Below are positions 49,778 to 59,946 of a DNA stretch of 64,000 bases, one piece after another. A model generated the notes under the pieces. That model saw only the letters and a program-made list of their open reading frames with translations, did no database searches and was not told where the DNA came from. The stretch is from Clostridium pasteurianum DSM 525 = ATCC 6013 (GTDB lineage Bacteria > Bacillota > Clostridia > Clostridiales > Clostridiaceae): positions 1,518,384-1,582,383 of the forward strand of contig NZ_CP009268.1 in assembly GCF_000807255.1 (NCBI RefSeq). Direction: 5' to 3'. Made by a program: the position numbers and the translations under genes. How positions within the stretch are numbered: position 1 is the first letter of the stretch; each line of letters opens with the position of its first letter.

Positions 49778-51094
49778 ATGAAACTCTGGGGCGGAAGATT
49801 TAAAAATGCTGAAAGTGAGCTGATGGAGGACTTTAATAGTTCTCTCAGCTTTGATAAAACTTTATACTATGAAGATATAATCGGCAGCATTGCACACGTA
49901 AAAATGCTGGTTAAATGTGATATTATTTCTGAAGAAGACGGAAATAAAATTATCTCCGGTTTAGATTCAATTTTAAAGGATATAGAAAGCGGAAGTCTTA
50001 AAATTGAAGGAGACTATGAAGACATACATAGTTTTATGGAGGTAAATTTAATTGAGAGAATAGGTGATGCAGGTAAAAAGATGCACACTGCTAGAAGTAG
50101 AAACGATCAAGTTGCCTTAGATATGCGTTTATATTCAAAGAAAAAGGCCAAAGAAGTTGTGGAAAATCTAAAAGATCTTTTAGAAACTATAAAGATTTTG
50201 GCAGAGAAAAATAATTATATAATGCCTGGATATACCCATATGCAAAGAGCACAGGTAGTTACTTTTAAACATCATATGATGGCCTACTTCAACATGTTTT
50301 CAAGAGATAAAAAGAGAATTGAAAATGCCATAGATATATTGGATGAAAGCCCACTGGGCTGCTGTGCATTGGCAGGAACTACCTATAGCACAGATAGAGA
50401 GTTTACGGCTAAGGAGCTTGGCTTTAAAGGAGTAGTAAATAATTTTCTTGATGGTGTTAGTGACAGAGATTATATTATAGAACTTACTTCTGATTTTTCA
50501 ATGGTTATGATGCATTTAAGCAGATTAAGTGAAGAAATAATAATGTGGAGCACAAAAGAATTTGATTTTATTCAATTGAGTGATGAATTCTCTACAGGAA
50601 GTAGTATTATGCCTCAAAAGAAAAATCCTGATGCTGCAGAGCTTATAAGGGGTAAATCCGGCAGGGTTTATGGCGATTTAGTATCAATATTGACTACAAT
50701 GAAAGGACTTCCACTGGCATATAATAAAGATATGCAGGAAGATAAAGAGGGATTCTTTGATGCACTGGATACAGTGTTAAGCTGTATTAAGGTTATGAAT
50801 GGTATGCTTTCAACTGTGAAGATAAAAGAGGGGTCTATGTTGAAGGCTGTAAAACGTGGATTTTTAAATGCTACAGAAGCAGCAGACTATTTGGTTAATA
50901 AGGGCATGGCCTTTAGAGATGCACATAGAGTCATAGGCGAAATTGTAATTTACTGCGAAGATAATAATATGCCTATAGAGGATTTGAATATTGAACAGCT
51001 AAAGAAATTCAGTCAGTTGTTCAGTGAAGACATATATGAATTTATAGACTATAAAAATACTTTGAATAAAGGTATAAAGAAATATATGAAATAA
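49778..51094 (+). CDS. argH: Argininosuccinate lyase
   Basis: 438 residues of the fumarase/aspartase superfamily. MKLWGGRF at the start, TARSRNDQVALD, the His-bearing GYTHMQRAQ, and the signature GSSIMPQKKNPD with the catalytic serine are present. It splits argininosuccinate to arginine and fumarate. The gene is co-transcribed with argG and followed by two terminators. Confidence 0.96.
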   Translation: MKLWGGRFKNAESELMEDFNSSLSFDKTLYYEDIIGSIAHVKMLVKCDIISEEDGNKIISGLDSILKDIESGSLKIEGDYEDIHSFMEVNLIERIGDAGKKMHTARSRNDQVALDMRLYSKKKAKEVVENLKDLLETIKILAEKNNYIMPGYTHMQRAQVVTFKHHMMAYFNMFSRDKKRIENAIDILDESPLGCCALAGTTYSTDREFTAKELGFKGVVNNFLDGVSDRDYIIELTSDFSMVMMHLSRLSEEIIMWSTKEFDFIQLSDEFSTGSSIMPQKKNPDAAELIRGKSGRVYGDLVSILTTMKGLPLAYNKDMQEDKEGFFDALDTVLSCIKVMNGMLSTVKIKEGSMLKAVKRGFLNATEAADYLVNKGMAFRDAHRVIGEIVIYCEDNNMPIEDLNIEQLKKFSQLFSEDIYEFIDYKNTLNKGIKKYMK

Positions 51095-51099
51095 TAACA

Positions 51100-51143
51100 A
51101 AATAAACTTAATGAAGTTTTATGATTTTATTAAGTTTATTTTT
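51100..51143 (+). terminator. First terminator after argH
   Basis: AAATAAACTTAAT pairs with ATTAAGTTTATTT, followed by T residues. Confidence 0.75.
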
Positions 51144-51154
51144 GTAGTAAAGGG

Positions 51155-51192
51155 AGAGTTTAGAACTATATTTATAGTTTTAAGCTCTTTTT
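51155..51192 (+). terminator. Second terminator after argH
   Basis: A 16-bp stem with two G-T pairs (AGAGTTTAGAACTATA with TATAGTTTTAAGCTCT), 2-nt loop, then TTTTTG. It lies 12 nt after the first terminator. Confidence 0.75.
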
Positions 51193-51334
51193 GTGTTTTT
51201 TTATTTATGCCTATAGGGGAATAATTAACATATAATAAATAATACTTACATAAAATTATTATATGTTAAAATAAAAAGCCAATAAATGCAAAAAAATAAA
51301 ATGCAATTTCTATAGTGCAAAAATTTCATTTTTA

Positions 51335-51343
51335 TGTTATAAT
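51335..51343 (+). promoter_or_regulatory. Extended -10 promoter
   Basis: TGTTATAAT fits the TGn-TATAAT extended -10 element. The -35 position is poor. The leader to the next gene is about 65 nt and ends in the RBS AAGGGGGA. Confidence 0.55.
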
Positions 51344-51415
51344 TAGAGCTGACGGTTGGAAAAATGAAAGAAATAACTATTCCATCTTGCGTTAAATTTA
51401 AAAGGGGGAGATTTT

Positions 51416-53158
51416 ATGCGTAAAGATTTTTCACTTAGCAATGATAAAGCCATGGTGAATTTTACTTCAAAATACTGTGCTACTCATGAACAGTTGTTAA
51501 CAAGTAACGGATTTAAAAGGGTTTTAAAGTCATACCTAAGCAGTATTGAAAAAAGAAATTCTAATGTTTATAAATACATAAGGAAAAGTACTGGTGAAAT
51601 TGAAAAAGAAAAATTAGTAGATAATATAGTAAGTGTCTTTAAATTACTAATTGTTATGGACAGAGAATCTATATTGAAATTAAATAGTGAATATACAGTA
51701 CTTTTGAAAGATAAAAATATAATTATAAGTTTTATAGAAGGGTTATACGGTTTTTGGAGAAGGTTAGAAAGATATACAATTGTTCAAAATACTAGAATAA
51801 ACTATGGATTTGAAAGTGTAAATTTTATTGATGCTAACACTCAATTTTCAAAACTCATATTAGTTACTTATAGAAGAATTGAAGAAAATGTAATAGGAGC
51901 TAAGCCGAAGGTTTACAGACAGCTTCCTGCTGGAGGAAATGTAGGATTAATAATGAACTATGTAAAATGGGATATTCCAGAAGAATATGCCTGTTTAAAG
52001 AATGTACCTTTTATAGATTCAGTTCTAGTAGATCCTCCATTCATAATATATCCTAAAAAGAATACCAGATCAGGAATATTCAATGAATGCTTTGAAAACC
52101 CTATTGAAGGCTGCAAAATCAATTCAGATCATTGGTTCTGTTATCCTGCAAAGGTAGGGGAACTTTTAGCCTATGTATATTTCCATAGAGATTTTATGAG
52201 TCACGGTATTTCACTATGTAATCTCTTTGAAATGGCTTCTAGAGAAGAGTATGAAAATTCTAGACCAGATATAATATATGTGTTTGGCGGAAAAGATGAT
52301 AGTGATGAGATTAAAACAGTGTTCTACGAAGATAAGAAAAATGATGTTATGGTAGGTTTTGTAAGCTACGGAGATGCTATTGATTATTTCGGATACATGA
52401 AAAAAATGACATTAACACTTCATAATTTAATAATGATTAAAAGAGGGTATCTGCCAATTCATGGAGCTATGGTGAACATTGTAACTAAAGATGATAAGGT
52501 AGCAAATGTCATAATCATGGGAGACAGTGGTGCTGGAAAATCAGAGAGTCTTGAGGCTTTTAGAGAGCTTAGTGAAGATTATATAAGTGATATGACTATT
52601 ATCTTTGATGATATGGGTGTAGTAAAATTGGATGGAGATAATAGACCAAAAGGTTATGGTACAGAGATAGGAGCTTTTGTAAGATTGGATGATCTTGATC
52701 CTGGTTATGCCTTTAGAGAAATAGACAGAAGTATATTTATGAATCCCGATAAAATAAATGCAAGACTAGTTATGCCTGTAGCTACTTATAATGATATAAC
52801 TAAAGGATATCCAATAGATTTATTCCTATATGCAAATAACTATGATGATGACGGTGAAAAGTTGGAATTCTTCAATAGTCTTGAAGATGCACTTCCAGTA
52901 TTTAGAAATGGAGCTAGAATGGCAAAGGGAACTACTTCAGAAAAAGGACTTGTTAAAACTTATTTTGCTAATCCTTTTGGTCCTGTACAAAAACAGGAAG
53001 ATACAGAAAAGCTGCTTGTTAGTTATTTTGATAAGTTCTTTAAATCTGGAATAAAAGTTGGACAAATAAGAACTTGTCTTGGAATTAAAGGGAAGGAAAA
53101 AGATGGGCCTAAAAATGCAGCAATAAAACTTTTTGAAACTATAAAAGCCATGCTTTAA
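51416..53158 (+). CDS. PEPCK/HPr-kinase-like P-loop protein
   Basis: 580 residues. The N-terminal ~300 residues have no motif I can name. Near residue 368 is the P-loop IIMGDSGAGKSESLEAF, whose GDSGxGKSE form is that of HPr kinase and its PEP carboxykinase relatives. IIFDDMGVV (~400) is a likely metal-binding acid pair, and GYGTEIGAFVRLDDLDPG follows. Such proteins in clostridia are often annotated as phosphoenolpyruvate carboxykinase, but the full PEPCK substrate motifs were not seen, so catalysis of that reaction is doubtful. It may be a protein or metabolite kinase. It stands alone with its own promoter. Confidence 0.65.
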   Translation: MRKDFSLSNDKAMVNFTSKYCATHEQLLTSNGFKRVLKSYLSSIEKRNSNVYKYIRKSTGEIEKEKLVDNIVSVFKLLIVMDRESILKLNSEYTVLLKDKNIIISFIEGLYGFWRRLERYTIVQNTRINYGFESVNFIDANTQFSKLILVTYRRIEENVIGAKPKVYRQLPAGGNVGLIMNYVKWDIPEEYACLKNVPFIDSVLVDPPFIIYPKKNTRSGIFNECFENPIEGCKINSDHWFCYPAKVGELLAYVYFHRDFMSHGISLCNLFEMASREEYENSRPDIIYVFGGKDDSDEIKTVFYEDKKNDVMVGFVSYGDAIDYFGYMKKMTLTLHNLIMIKRGYLPIHGAMVNIVTKDDKVANVIIMGDSGAGKSESLEAFRELSEDYISDMTIIFDDMGVVKLDGDNRPKGYGTEIGAFVRLDDLDPGYAFREIDRSIFMNPDKINARLVMPVATYNDITKGYPIDLFLYANNYDDDGEKLEFFNSLEDALPVFRNGARMAKGTTSEKGLVKTYFANPFGPVQKQEDTEKLLVSYFDKFFKSGIKVGQIRTCLGIKGKEKDGPKNAAIKLFETIKAML

Positions 53159-53240
53159 TAAGGTTATATATAAAATAGTATAAATTTTAAATCTATATAT
53201 AATATCTATTAAAAGTTAGACTTTAATAAGTATGTTTATG

Positions 53241-53301
53241 ATAAGGTATTTAAAATCTGTCTTACAATACATATATATGTATTGTAAGACAGAAACCTTA
53301 T
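53241..53301. terminator. Bidirectional terminator
   Basis: A 36-bp perfect palindrome at 53257-53292 (CTGTCTTACAATACATAT and complement), flanked by outer AAGGT/ACCTT pairs, between convergent genes. Confidence 0.88.
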
Positions 53302-53310
53302 TTGTGAGTA

Positions 53311-53520
53311 TTATCTATCTATACTTCTATCAGTATCCCTTCCTAGAAAAGATATTGCATATAATCCTGCTATACCAACTAGAGCATATATGATTCTTGT
53401 AAAAGTAGACATATCACCAAATAAAGTGGCAACTAAATCAAATCTGAAGAATCCTATTAAGCCCCAATTTATGGCTCCTATTATAACTAGTACCAATGAA
53501 ATGATATCTAAACCTTTCAT
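53311..53520 (-). CDS. DUF378 small membrane protein
   Basis: 69 residues with two membrane segments (LDIISLVLVIIGAINWGLIGFF is split by charged residues elsewhere; the second is IYALVGIAGLYAISFL). The INWGLIGFFRFDLV motif is diagnostic of DUF378 proteins, widespread and of unknown function. RBS is AAAGGAGAT. Monocistronic. Confidence 0.88.
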   Translation of the reverse strand: MKGLDIISLVLVIIGAINWGLIGFFRFDLVATLFGDMSTFTRIIYALVGIAGLYAISFLGRDTDRSIDR

Positions 53521-53623
53521 AATAAAGTTACATCTCCTTTATAGAAATTTATAATTTTATTATGTACAATTTTTATTAAATTATAACTTTTAGAGAAAAC
53601 TTAATTCAGGATTATATGCACTG

Positions 53624-54088
53624 TTAAAATTGTATATTTCTGTCTATTGGCTGAGACAGTGATATAAAAGTACTTGTTCTTTGAACTCCATCTATAATTT
53701 GTATTTTTGTCATAAGCAATTCTTGTAAATGACTTATACTTTTACATATGACTTTGGAGAAAATGGAATATTCTCCTGTGGTGTAATGAAGTTCTACTAT
53801 TTCGTTAATTTTCTTCAATTCTTCTAGTACATTTAAATATGCAGTTGCCTTATCAAGATATATTCCTATAAAGCAACATACATCATAACCTAATTTGGAA
53901 TTATCAATGATAAGCTTTGTACCTTTTATAATCCCCAGGTCCTCCATTTTTTTCATTCTTACATGTATGGTTCCTCCACTTACATGACATTGTCTTGCTA
54001 TTTCAAGATATGGTGTTCTTGAGTCCTTGACTAAAATGTCTAATATTTGAATATCAAGTTCATCTAAACCACTAATATTAAAATTCAT
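53624..54088 (-). CDS. Lrp/AsnC-family regulator
   Basis: 154 residues. Residues ~8-58 are the AsnC-type HTH (LDELDIQILDILVKDSRTPY, then HVSGGTIHVRMKKMEDLGII). Residues ~65-150 are the RAM/ligand-binding ferredoxin-like domain (YDVCCFIGIYL, VELHYTTGEYSIFSKV). It binds DNA as dimers and octamers and responds to an amino acid. RBS AGGAGTTGA. It is divergent from the exonuclease gene. Its target is not evident from context. Confidence 0.9.
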   Translation of the reverse strand: MNFNISGLDELDIQILDILVKDSRTPYLEIARQCHVSGGTIHVRMKKMEDLGIIKGTKLIIDNSKLGYDVCCFIGIYLDKATAYLNVLEELKKINEIVELHYTTGEYSIFSKVICKSISHLQELLMTKIQIIDGVQRTSTFISLSQPIDRNIQF

Positions 54089-54250
54089 CTAAATCAACTC
54101 CTACATTTAACAATCAATAATATTATAACAAATATATTGATAATTTATCAAAACAAAATTGAATAATTTTTAATAAGTTTCGTATTTTATAAATATATCA
54201 GCTAAAATTTATTAAAATAATAAAAAATAATCAATATACATATTATTATT

Positions 54251-54291
54251 GCACTTTTTATGGTAATTTTATACATAAAAAGTGCCTTATT
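54251..54291 (+). terminator. Terminator-like hairpin upstream of yprB-like gene
   Basis: GCACTTTTTATG pairs perfectly with CATAAAAAGTGC, followed by CTTATTTTTG. It lies between divergent genes, so it would end a short plus-strand leader or an untracked small transcript. The TATAAT at 54335 could be the downstream promoter. Confidence 0.55.
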
Positions 54292-54368
54292 TTTGTAATA
54301 GTTTTAATTAATAATGAAATGTTGTATAATTATTTTATAAAATTCATAAATTTTTCTGGAGGATTATA

Positions 54369-55172
54369 ATGTTTTTAAAGGAAAAAAACTCTAAAATAGA
54401 TATTGACTCAAATATACTAAATAAATACAAAATGGATAAAATAGCGTATTTTGACATTGAAACTACTGGTTTTGATAAATATGAAGATGTAATAATGCTT
54501 ATATCCTTAGGGTGGTTTTTAGATAGAAAATCTTTTTATATAAAGCAGTATTATGCTGAAAATCCTAAGGAGGAAAAAAATATTCTTTCAGCCTTTAAGA
54601 AAGATATTAAAAAATATAATGCCTGGTGCTCATATAATGGAAAGGCTTTTGATGAACCTTTTATAGAAAATAGAATGTTAATAAACCATATAGATGATTT
54701 TGCAGCACCTTTAGAGCATATAGACCTGTATAGGCTTATAAGGCCCTATTATAAGCAGCTTGGTCTTGAAAGGTGTAATTTAAAAAGTGTAGAAAAATAC
54801 ATAGGCATAAATAGATTGGATCAAATAGATGGAGGAATAAGTGTAGAGCTCTATAATAAATATTTAAAGACCAATGATGGAAGATTACAAGAAATAATAA
54901 TGCTTCATAATTATGAAGATGTACTAAATCTACCTAAAATATTTAAAGTAGTATTTGATATCGATAATTCTACAAAAATCGTAAGAGATAACAGTATAAC
55001 AGAAAAGCAGTTGAAATATCTTAAATTTTTATTGCAGAAGAACAATATAAATATAGACACTCATCTTGATAGAATTTCTAAAAGAGCAGCTTCCAAAGTT
55101 ATAGATGGTCTAATAAAGGGTAATTATGGCTCGGAAGAGGATGTTTTAGATATTATTAATAATAGTTATTAG
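54369..55172 (+). CDS. YprB-like RNase H-fold exonuclease
   Basis: 267 residues. DEDD-type 3'-5' exonuclease fold of the YprB family: YFDIETTGFDKYED (first acids, residue ~27), SYNGKAFDEPFI (second), and LHNYEDVLNLP (last). It probably trims DNA or RNA ends; the family has few characterised members. RBS TGGAGGA. A related gene lies at 59947-60591. It is followed by a CBS-domain gene 68 nt downstream. Confidence 0.82.
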   Translation: MFLKEKNSKIDIDSNILNKYKMDKIAYFDIETTGFDKYEDVIMLISLGWFLDRKSFYIKQYYAENPKEEKNILSAFKKDIKKYNAWCSYNGKAFDEPFIENRMLINHIDDFAAPLEHIDLYRLIRPYYKQLGLERCNLKSVEKYIGINRLDQIDGGISVELYNKYLKTNDGRLQEIIMLHNYEDVLNLPKIFKVVFDIDNSTKIVRDNSITEKQLKYLKFLLQKNNINIDTHLDRISKRAASKVIDGLIKGNYGSEEDVLDIINNSY

Positions 55173-55240
55173 TAAATATATTAATAATTCATTTATTATC
55201 TTTGAGATAAAAAATTAATCTGTAGGGGGTTTAGTTTAAT

Positions 55241-55621
55241 ATGAAAGTTAAAGAAATTATGAACAAAGAGTTTTTATATGTTAAAGAGGAGGATACTGTA
55301 AAAAAAGTATTGGATTTAATGACGGATAAAAAAGTAAATGGAACTCCAGTAATGAATAATAACATGGAAATTTCAGGTATAGTGGTAAAGGCAGATATAT
55401 TTAGATTTTTAATGGAGCCAGGTCACTATGACAGCTATCCTATAAGTGCTGTTATGACTACAAATTTAATAACTGCAGAAGAAGAGGAAGAAGTAGAAGA
55501 AGCGGCTTTAAGACTTAGAAAAAATAATATAATAGCTTTGCCGGTAATAAATGACAAGAAGGCTTTAGGTTTAATAAGCCTAGAGAATATAGTGGATTAT
55601 TTTCTAAAAGGAATTAACTAA
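55241..55621 (+). CDS. CBS-domain protein
   Basis: 126 residues made of one pair of CBS domains (MKVKEIMNKEFLYVKEEDTV and MTTNLITAEEEEEVEEAAL begin the repeats). CBS pairs bind adenine nucleotides and sense energy state. No attached enzyme or transporter domain. RBS AGGGGGT. A family A palindromic repeat follows. Confidence 0.9.
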   Translation: MKVKEIMNKEFLYVKEEDTVKKVLDLMTDKKVNGTPVMNNNMEISGIVVKADIFRFLMEPGHYDSYPISAVMTTNLITAEEEEEVEEAALRLRKNNIIALPVINDKKALGLISLENIVDYFLKGIN

Positions 55622-55660
55622 AAAATAATTTTGGACAAGTATTTAAATTAAGTTTAGAAC

Positions 55661-55744
55661 TAGTGGGAAGAGACGAAGCTCAAGGCAAAGTATAAAGTTC
55701 AAAGAACAAATATCAAATGGGGAAAAGCTTCGTCCTTTTTTCCA
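55661..55744. repeat. Palindromic repeat, family A, copy 3
   Basis: About 84 bp. Ends are inverted: GTGGGAAGAGACGAAGCT and AGCTTCGTCCTTTTTTCCA. The middle holds AAAGTATAAAGTTCAAAG followed by AACAAATATCAAAT, nearly identical to copy 2 near 43.1 kb. It is placed between convergent genes. Confidence 0.85.
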
Positions 55745-55797
55745 TAGACGCATATATCGTGATTTAAGTTTATATGTTATCAAAAAAATTATACAAA

Positions 55798-55829
55798 CAA
55801 AACCTCTAGAAAAACTCCTAGAGGTTTTG
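55798..55829 (-). terminator. Terminator overlapping the fbp 3' end
   Basis: CAAAACCTCTAG pairs with CTAGAGGTTTTG. One arm includes the last codons and stop of fbp. Confidence 0.7.
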
Positions 55830-57818
55830 TTTATTTCTTTCTTTTATAATTCCCTTTCTATAGGCAAATAGAAGCATTTTTAGATCTTCTATTTGTTTTT
55901 GAAGCTCTATGCCTATGTCTGTATCTGCTACTCTCTTTCTTGCAGTAGAATGTTCAAGAACTACTAAGGAGGATAGTATATCAGTTTCTTCCTTTATAGC
56001 TTTTTCTGTGGATTCAAAGGGCTGATGAGATATTAATTGAAGGCCGAAAGAATTATAAATTAAAGTGTATCCGGCCATTCCTGTTTTATATTGATAGGCC
56101 TTTGAAAAGCCTCCGTCTATTACCATCAATTTTCCATTAGCTTTTATTGGACTTTCACCATTCTTTTTTTCTACAGGTACATGTCCATTGATTATATGGG
56201 ATTCATTGGGGTTAAGTCCAAATTCTAAAAGTATTTTGTTGCATATATCTTCATTATCCCTAAATTCATAATAGGGATCTTTTTTTTCATAATGAGTCTC
56301 TTTTTCTGAAACAAAGTATCTTTCAAAGGTTGCCATCTTCTCTTTACCAAAAAGAGGAGATGAAGGTCCTGACCATAAATACCACATTATATCCGTATCA
56401 TATTGCTTTTGTCTTGAGCCGTCTCTATGGAAAAAGCCCTCTCTTGTGATCATTTCCAAAACATCTAAAAGAGCCTTACCGCTGTATTCTTTTCCCTCTA
56501 ATTTAACTTTTTTAAAATCTCCATTCTTGTCCATGGGAATGCATCCATGATATAAAAGGTTTGAATTAAATTTCAGATACAAACTTCCATTGGAAAATAA
56601 AAAACGAACATGTTTGTTTAATTTTTCACTGCTTAAAAAGGAAAATCTAAGCTTTTCTATAAGATCTTTTTCCTCAGGAGTGAGTTTATAGGGATCTTTA
56701 GGATCTATAGTTGGAAAATTTGTATCCGTTAGCTTATAGACTTTTCCATCAAGGTGAATACAGCCTTCTCTATAGTCTATCTTGTCCAGTAGCAGCCTGT
56801 TGTCCATATTGAATTCAGGATGTCTTGATATAATTTCTTTCTCCAGTTTAAATTGAATTATGGATATGGCCTTATGCATTTGAGACGTAAGTTCAATTTC
56901 TTTTAAAGTATAGGTAGTTTCACCATCAAACTTTGGAAGAAAATTTTTACAAGGATCATCTTTGTAAAATTCCATTGCAAAAGTAGCAAGCGGAAGAAGA
57001 TTTATTCCATAGCCATTTTCTATGGTATCTAAATTGGCATATCTTGTACATATCCTTATTACATTGGCGATACACACCCTTGATCCAGAGGCTGCACCCA
57101 TCCATAGTATATCGTGATTTCCCCATTGGATATCTACAGAATGATAGTTAACTAAAGTATCCATAATTATATCTGCTCCAGGGCCTCTGTCAAATATGTC
57201 TCCAATTATGTGAAGCCTATCTATAACCAATCTCTGTATCAATTTAGACAGGGCAATTATAAATTCCCGGGCTCTGTCAATATCTATTATGGTTTTTATT
57301 ATTTCACCGTAGTACTCATGTTTATCAACTCTGTCTGGTTCTTCGTGTAAAAGCTCTTCAATTATATAGGAAAAATCCTTTGGAAGGGCCTTCCTTACTT
57401 TTGAACGAGTATATTTAGAGGAAACGTATCTGCATATTTCAATTAATCTGTACAGAGATATTTTATACCAGTCATTGATATTTTTTTCCTGCTTCAAAAC
57501 TATATCTAATTTCTGCTCAGGGTAGTATATAAGAGTGGCAAGGCTTTTTTTCTCTTTTTCTGCCAGGGTATTACCAAACACATCCTCAATTTTTCTTTTA
57601 ATTACACCAGAAGCATTTTTTAGTACATGAATAAAAGGTTCGTATTCTCCGTGTATATCTGTAAGAAAATGTTCAGTACCCTTAGGCAGATTTAAAATTG
57701 CCTGTAAATTAATTATTTCAGTAGAGGCCTCATTTATAGTACCATATTGTTGCGATAATAGATTTAAATATTTTAAATTATTTTCAGTTTTTAAATTCAA
57801 TATAGATTTGTTTATCAT
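55818..57818 (-). CDS. fbp: Fructose-1,6-bisphosphatase, class III
   Basis: About 666 residues from the ATG at 57818 (GGGGTGGGA upstream; an ATG nine nt earlier overlaps it, and the frame is open to 57872). The metallophosphatase motifs of the Bacillus-type class III enzyme are present: [40 protein letters not shown] and a late [15 protein letters not shown]. Length matches the ~670-residue family. It hydrolyses fructose 1,6-bisphosphate to fructose 6-phosphate in gluconeogenesis. Single gene. Confidence 0.94.
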   Translation of the reverse strand: MINKSILNLKTENNLKYLNLLSQQYGTINEASTEIINLQAILNLPKGTEHFLTDIHGEYEPFIHVLKNASGVIKRKIEDVFGNTLAEKEKKSLATLIYYPEQKLDIVLKQEKNINDWYKISLYRLIEICRYVSSKYTRSKVRKALPKDFSYIIEELLHEEPDRVDKHEYYGEIIKTIIDIDRAREFIIALSKLIQRLVIDRLHIIGDIFDRGPGADIIMDTLVNYHSVDIQWGNHDILWMGAASGSRVCIANVIRICTRYANLDTIENGYGINLLPLATFAMEFYKDDPCKNFLPKFDGETTYTLKEIELTSQMHKAISIIQFKLEKEIISRHPEFNMDNRLLLDKIDYREGCIHLDGKVYKLTDTNFPTIDPKDPYKLTPEEKDLIEKLRFSFLSSEKLNKHVRFLFSNGSLYLKFNSNLLYHGCIPMDKNGDFKKVKLEGKEYSGKALLDVLEMITREGFFHRDGSRQKQYDTDIMWYLWSGPSSPLFGKEKMATFERYFVSEKETHYEKKDPYYEFRDNEDICNKILLEFGLNPNESHIINGHVPVEKKNGESPIKANGKLMVIDGGFSKAYQYKTGMAGYTLIYNSFGLQLISHQPFESTEKAIKEETDILSSLVVLEHSTARKRVADTDIGIELQKQIEDLKMLLFAYRKGIIKERNKQNL

Positions 57819-57872
57819 AAATAACATTCCCACCCCTTTTAGCCAATATGATTGTTGATATATCGTTTTCAA

Positions 57873-58319
57873 TATACTATTTTAACACAATAATTAATTA
57901 AAAAAAAGGATATAATTATAATATTTAGTAAATATATTGTTATTAGAATATCATAATTGATGATTAGTATATCACAATAAGGAATAAATATTAATAATAT
58001 GACAAGTAATATAGAAATTTAGTATAAATTGATACCTTTAAAATATCAATTTTGAAATGTGTTTATGATTTGCAATATTTAATTACAGATTAGATATCAT
58101 CAGATAAGTAGTAGGTCTATAAATAATATATTTATATGTTATACACATATGTAAAAATATGGTACAATATACCTGTATTAAAAAAGTTTATATAAAATTT
58201 ATATATTAAATTCAATTTATAAAATATAATAAAATTAGTTATAGTCTATATAATAAATATTCACTTTAACAATTTAACTCTATTTTATATAGCAAGTTCT
58301 ACAAGAGAGGAAGTAATTT
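57873..58319. other. Divergent AT-rich spacer
   Basis: About 450 bp between fbp and a divergent membrane protein gene. A possible -10 TACAAT lies at 58163 with a weak -35. No hairpin, repeat or gene was recognised. Confidence 0.45.
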
Positions 58320-59837
58320 ATGAAAATTATAAATAGAATATCAGCTTTTGCAGCACTTAAGAACTTTATAGAGGATTATAAGGAATATATATTCAATTTA
58401 TTTTTCTTTGGATGTCTTTTTATAGCCTTTATATATGGAATAAGCTTTAATGTAATGAATGATGGATTTTGGCATATTAAAGTGGGAGAATACATAGTGA
58501 AAAATAAAACCATTCCCTATCATGATGTTTTTTCGTGGTATGGTATGTCTAAAAATCTTGAGTGGACTAGCCATGAATGGCTGTTTGGAATACTTGCCTA
58601 TTTAGTATATTCCATTAAGGGATTTATATCTGCAGCTATATTTATGGGGATAATAAATGTGTTAATTGTTTTTTCCTTATATAAGCTTTTGAGAATAAGG
58701 AGTAAAAACCGGTGGATAGCACTTATCTGCATGAGTTCCTATATAGTCATGTTTGGAAGTGAAACTTCTTTAGCCTATAGACCTATAATAGTGTCTATGC
58801 TGCTGATAATTGTTACCTGTATACTGCTGGAAAAAAATAAATATATAGCGGCTCTTTTGGTGGTTATTTTAGGGATAAACTTTCACGGAGGTGTTTATCC
58901 TATATATATAATTATATTTGCCTATTATACTCTGTTTAAAAATTATAAATACTTTATAGCAGCACTTTTAGGTATTTTGGTTAATCCCTATATATATGGT
59001 ATATATTTATATACTATTAGGTCCATGAATGAAATGGATCTTCAAAAAAGGTATATAAATGAGTGGAGAGTTACCCAGTTATATGATTTAAAGGTATCTC
59101 TTACAATAATAATATTCATTGTGTTTGTATACATATTTGGAAGAGTAAAGCTAAAGGATATTTTATTTTCTGGAAGTTTTATAATACTGGCTATTTCTTC
59201 AGTAAGGCAAATCCCATTTTTGCCTATTCTGGCATTGCCATTAGTATGTCCTTATATAGAAAGAGCGCTAAATGAATTTATAAGAAGCTATGTATTTAAA
59301 AATAAGTTTGTAAGGTATACCAGACTGAAAATAAAAATTTTCAGAGGAAATCTTGTAAAATACGTAATAATTATAGGATTGGAGCTTGTGTTCATTATAC
59401 CAAGTGTGATGTATAGCTATGATTTTTTCAAAGATGGAATGAAAATATTCAGTGTAAATGATTCGGATTGCCCAGTGCACGCAGTTGAATATATAAATAG
59501 ACATCCAGAAATAAAAAGCAGTCATCTTTTAAGTCACTATAACGATAGTCAATATTTGATTTTTAGAGGCATACCAACCTTTGTAGACAGCAGAGCAGAC
59601 TTGTTTCTTCCAAGTTTTAATAAGGATACTAATGCCTTTTATGATTTCATGCATACTTGTATAGACTTAAATAATCCACAGGATCTCATAAATAAATATG
59701 ATATAAAATATATATTGATAGGCAAATCTTACTCCTTTTATAATATGATAAAATCCTATGAAAACCTGTCTGTAGTCTATGAAGATCCTGACTATTGTAT
59801 TTTTAAAGTAAATTATTATATTGGTAATATCTATTGA
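58320..59837 (+). CDS. Polytopic membrane protein, possible GT-C-like
   Basis: 505 residues with about ten or eleven hydrophobic segments between residues ~25 and ~365, followed by a soluble C-terminal domain of ~130 residues. The first outer loop has DGFWHIKVGEYIVKNKTIPY and WTSHEWLFGILAY, a pattern of membrane glycosyltransferase-like (GT-C fold) proteins in which an acidic residue near the first loop is catalytic. Substrate and role unknown; it could act in cell-surface glycan or lipid modification. RBS is GAGAGGAAG. Confidence 0.6.
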   Translation: MKIINRISAFAALKNFIEDYKEYIFNLFFFGCLFIAFIYGISFNVMNDGFWHIKVGEYIVKNKTIPYHDVFSWYGMSKNLEWTSHEWLFGILAYLVYSIKGFISAAIFMGIINVLIVFSLYKLLRIRSKNRWIALICMSSYIVMFGSETSLAYRPIIVSMLLIIVTCILLEKNKYIAALLVVILGINFHGGVYPIYIIIFAYYTLFKNYKYFIAALLGILVNPYIYGIYLYTIRSMNEMDLQKRYINEWRVTQLYDLKVSLTIIIFIVFVYIFGRVKLKDILFSGSFIILAISSVRQIPFLPILALPLVCPYIERALNEFIRSYVFKNKFVRYTRLKIKIFRGNLVKYVIIIGLELVFIIPSVMYSYDFFKDGMKIFSVNDSDCPVHAVEYINRHPEIKSSHLLSHYNDSQYLIFRGIPTFVDSRADLFLPSFNKDTNAFYDFMHTCIDLNNPQDLINKYDIKYILIGKSYSFYNMIKSYENLSVVYEDPDYCIFKVNYYIGNIY

Positions 59838-59946
59838 TCTATAAAGTTTTTTAGTTATATATTTTGTATTAGTTCTATATTGATATATAATTATAATAGA
59901 AATAATAAGAGATTATAAAGTTTTGCTTCAGAAAGAGTGATATATT

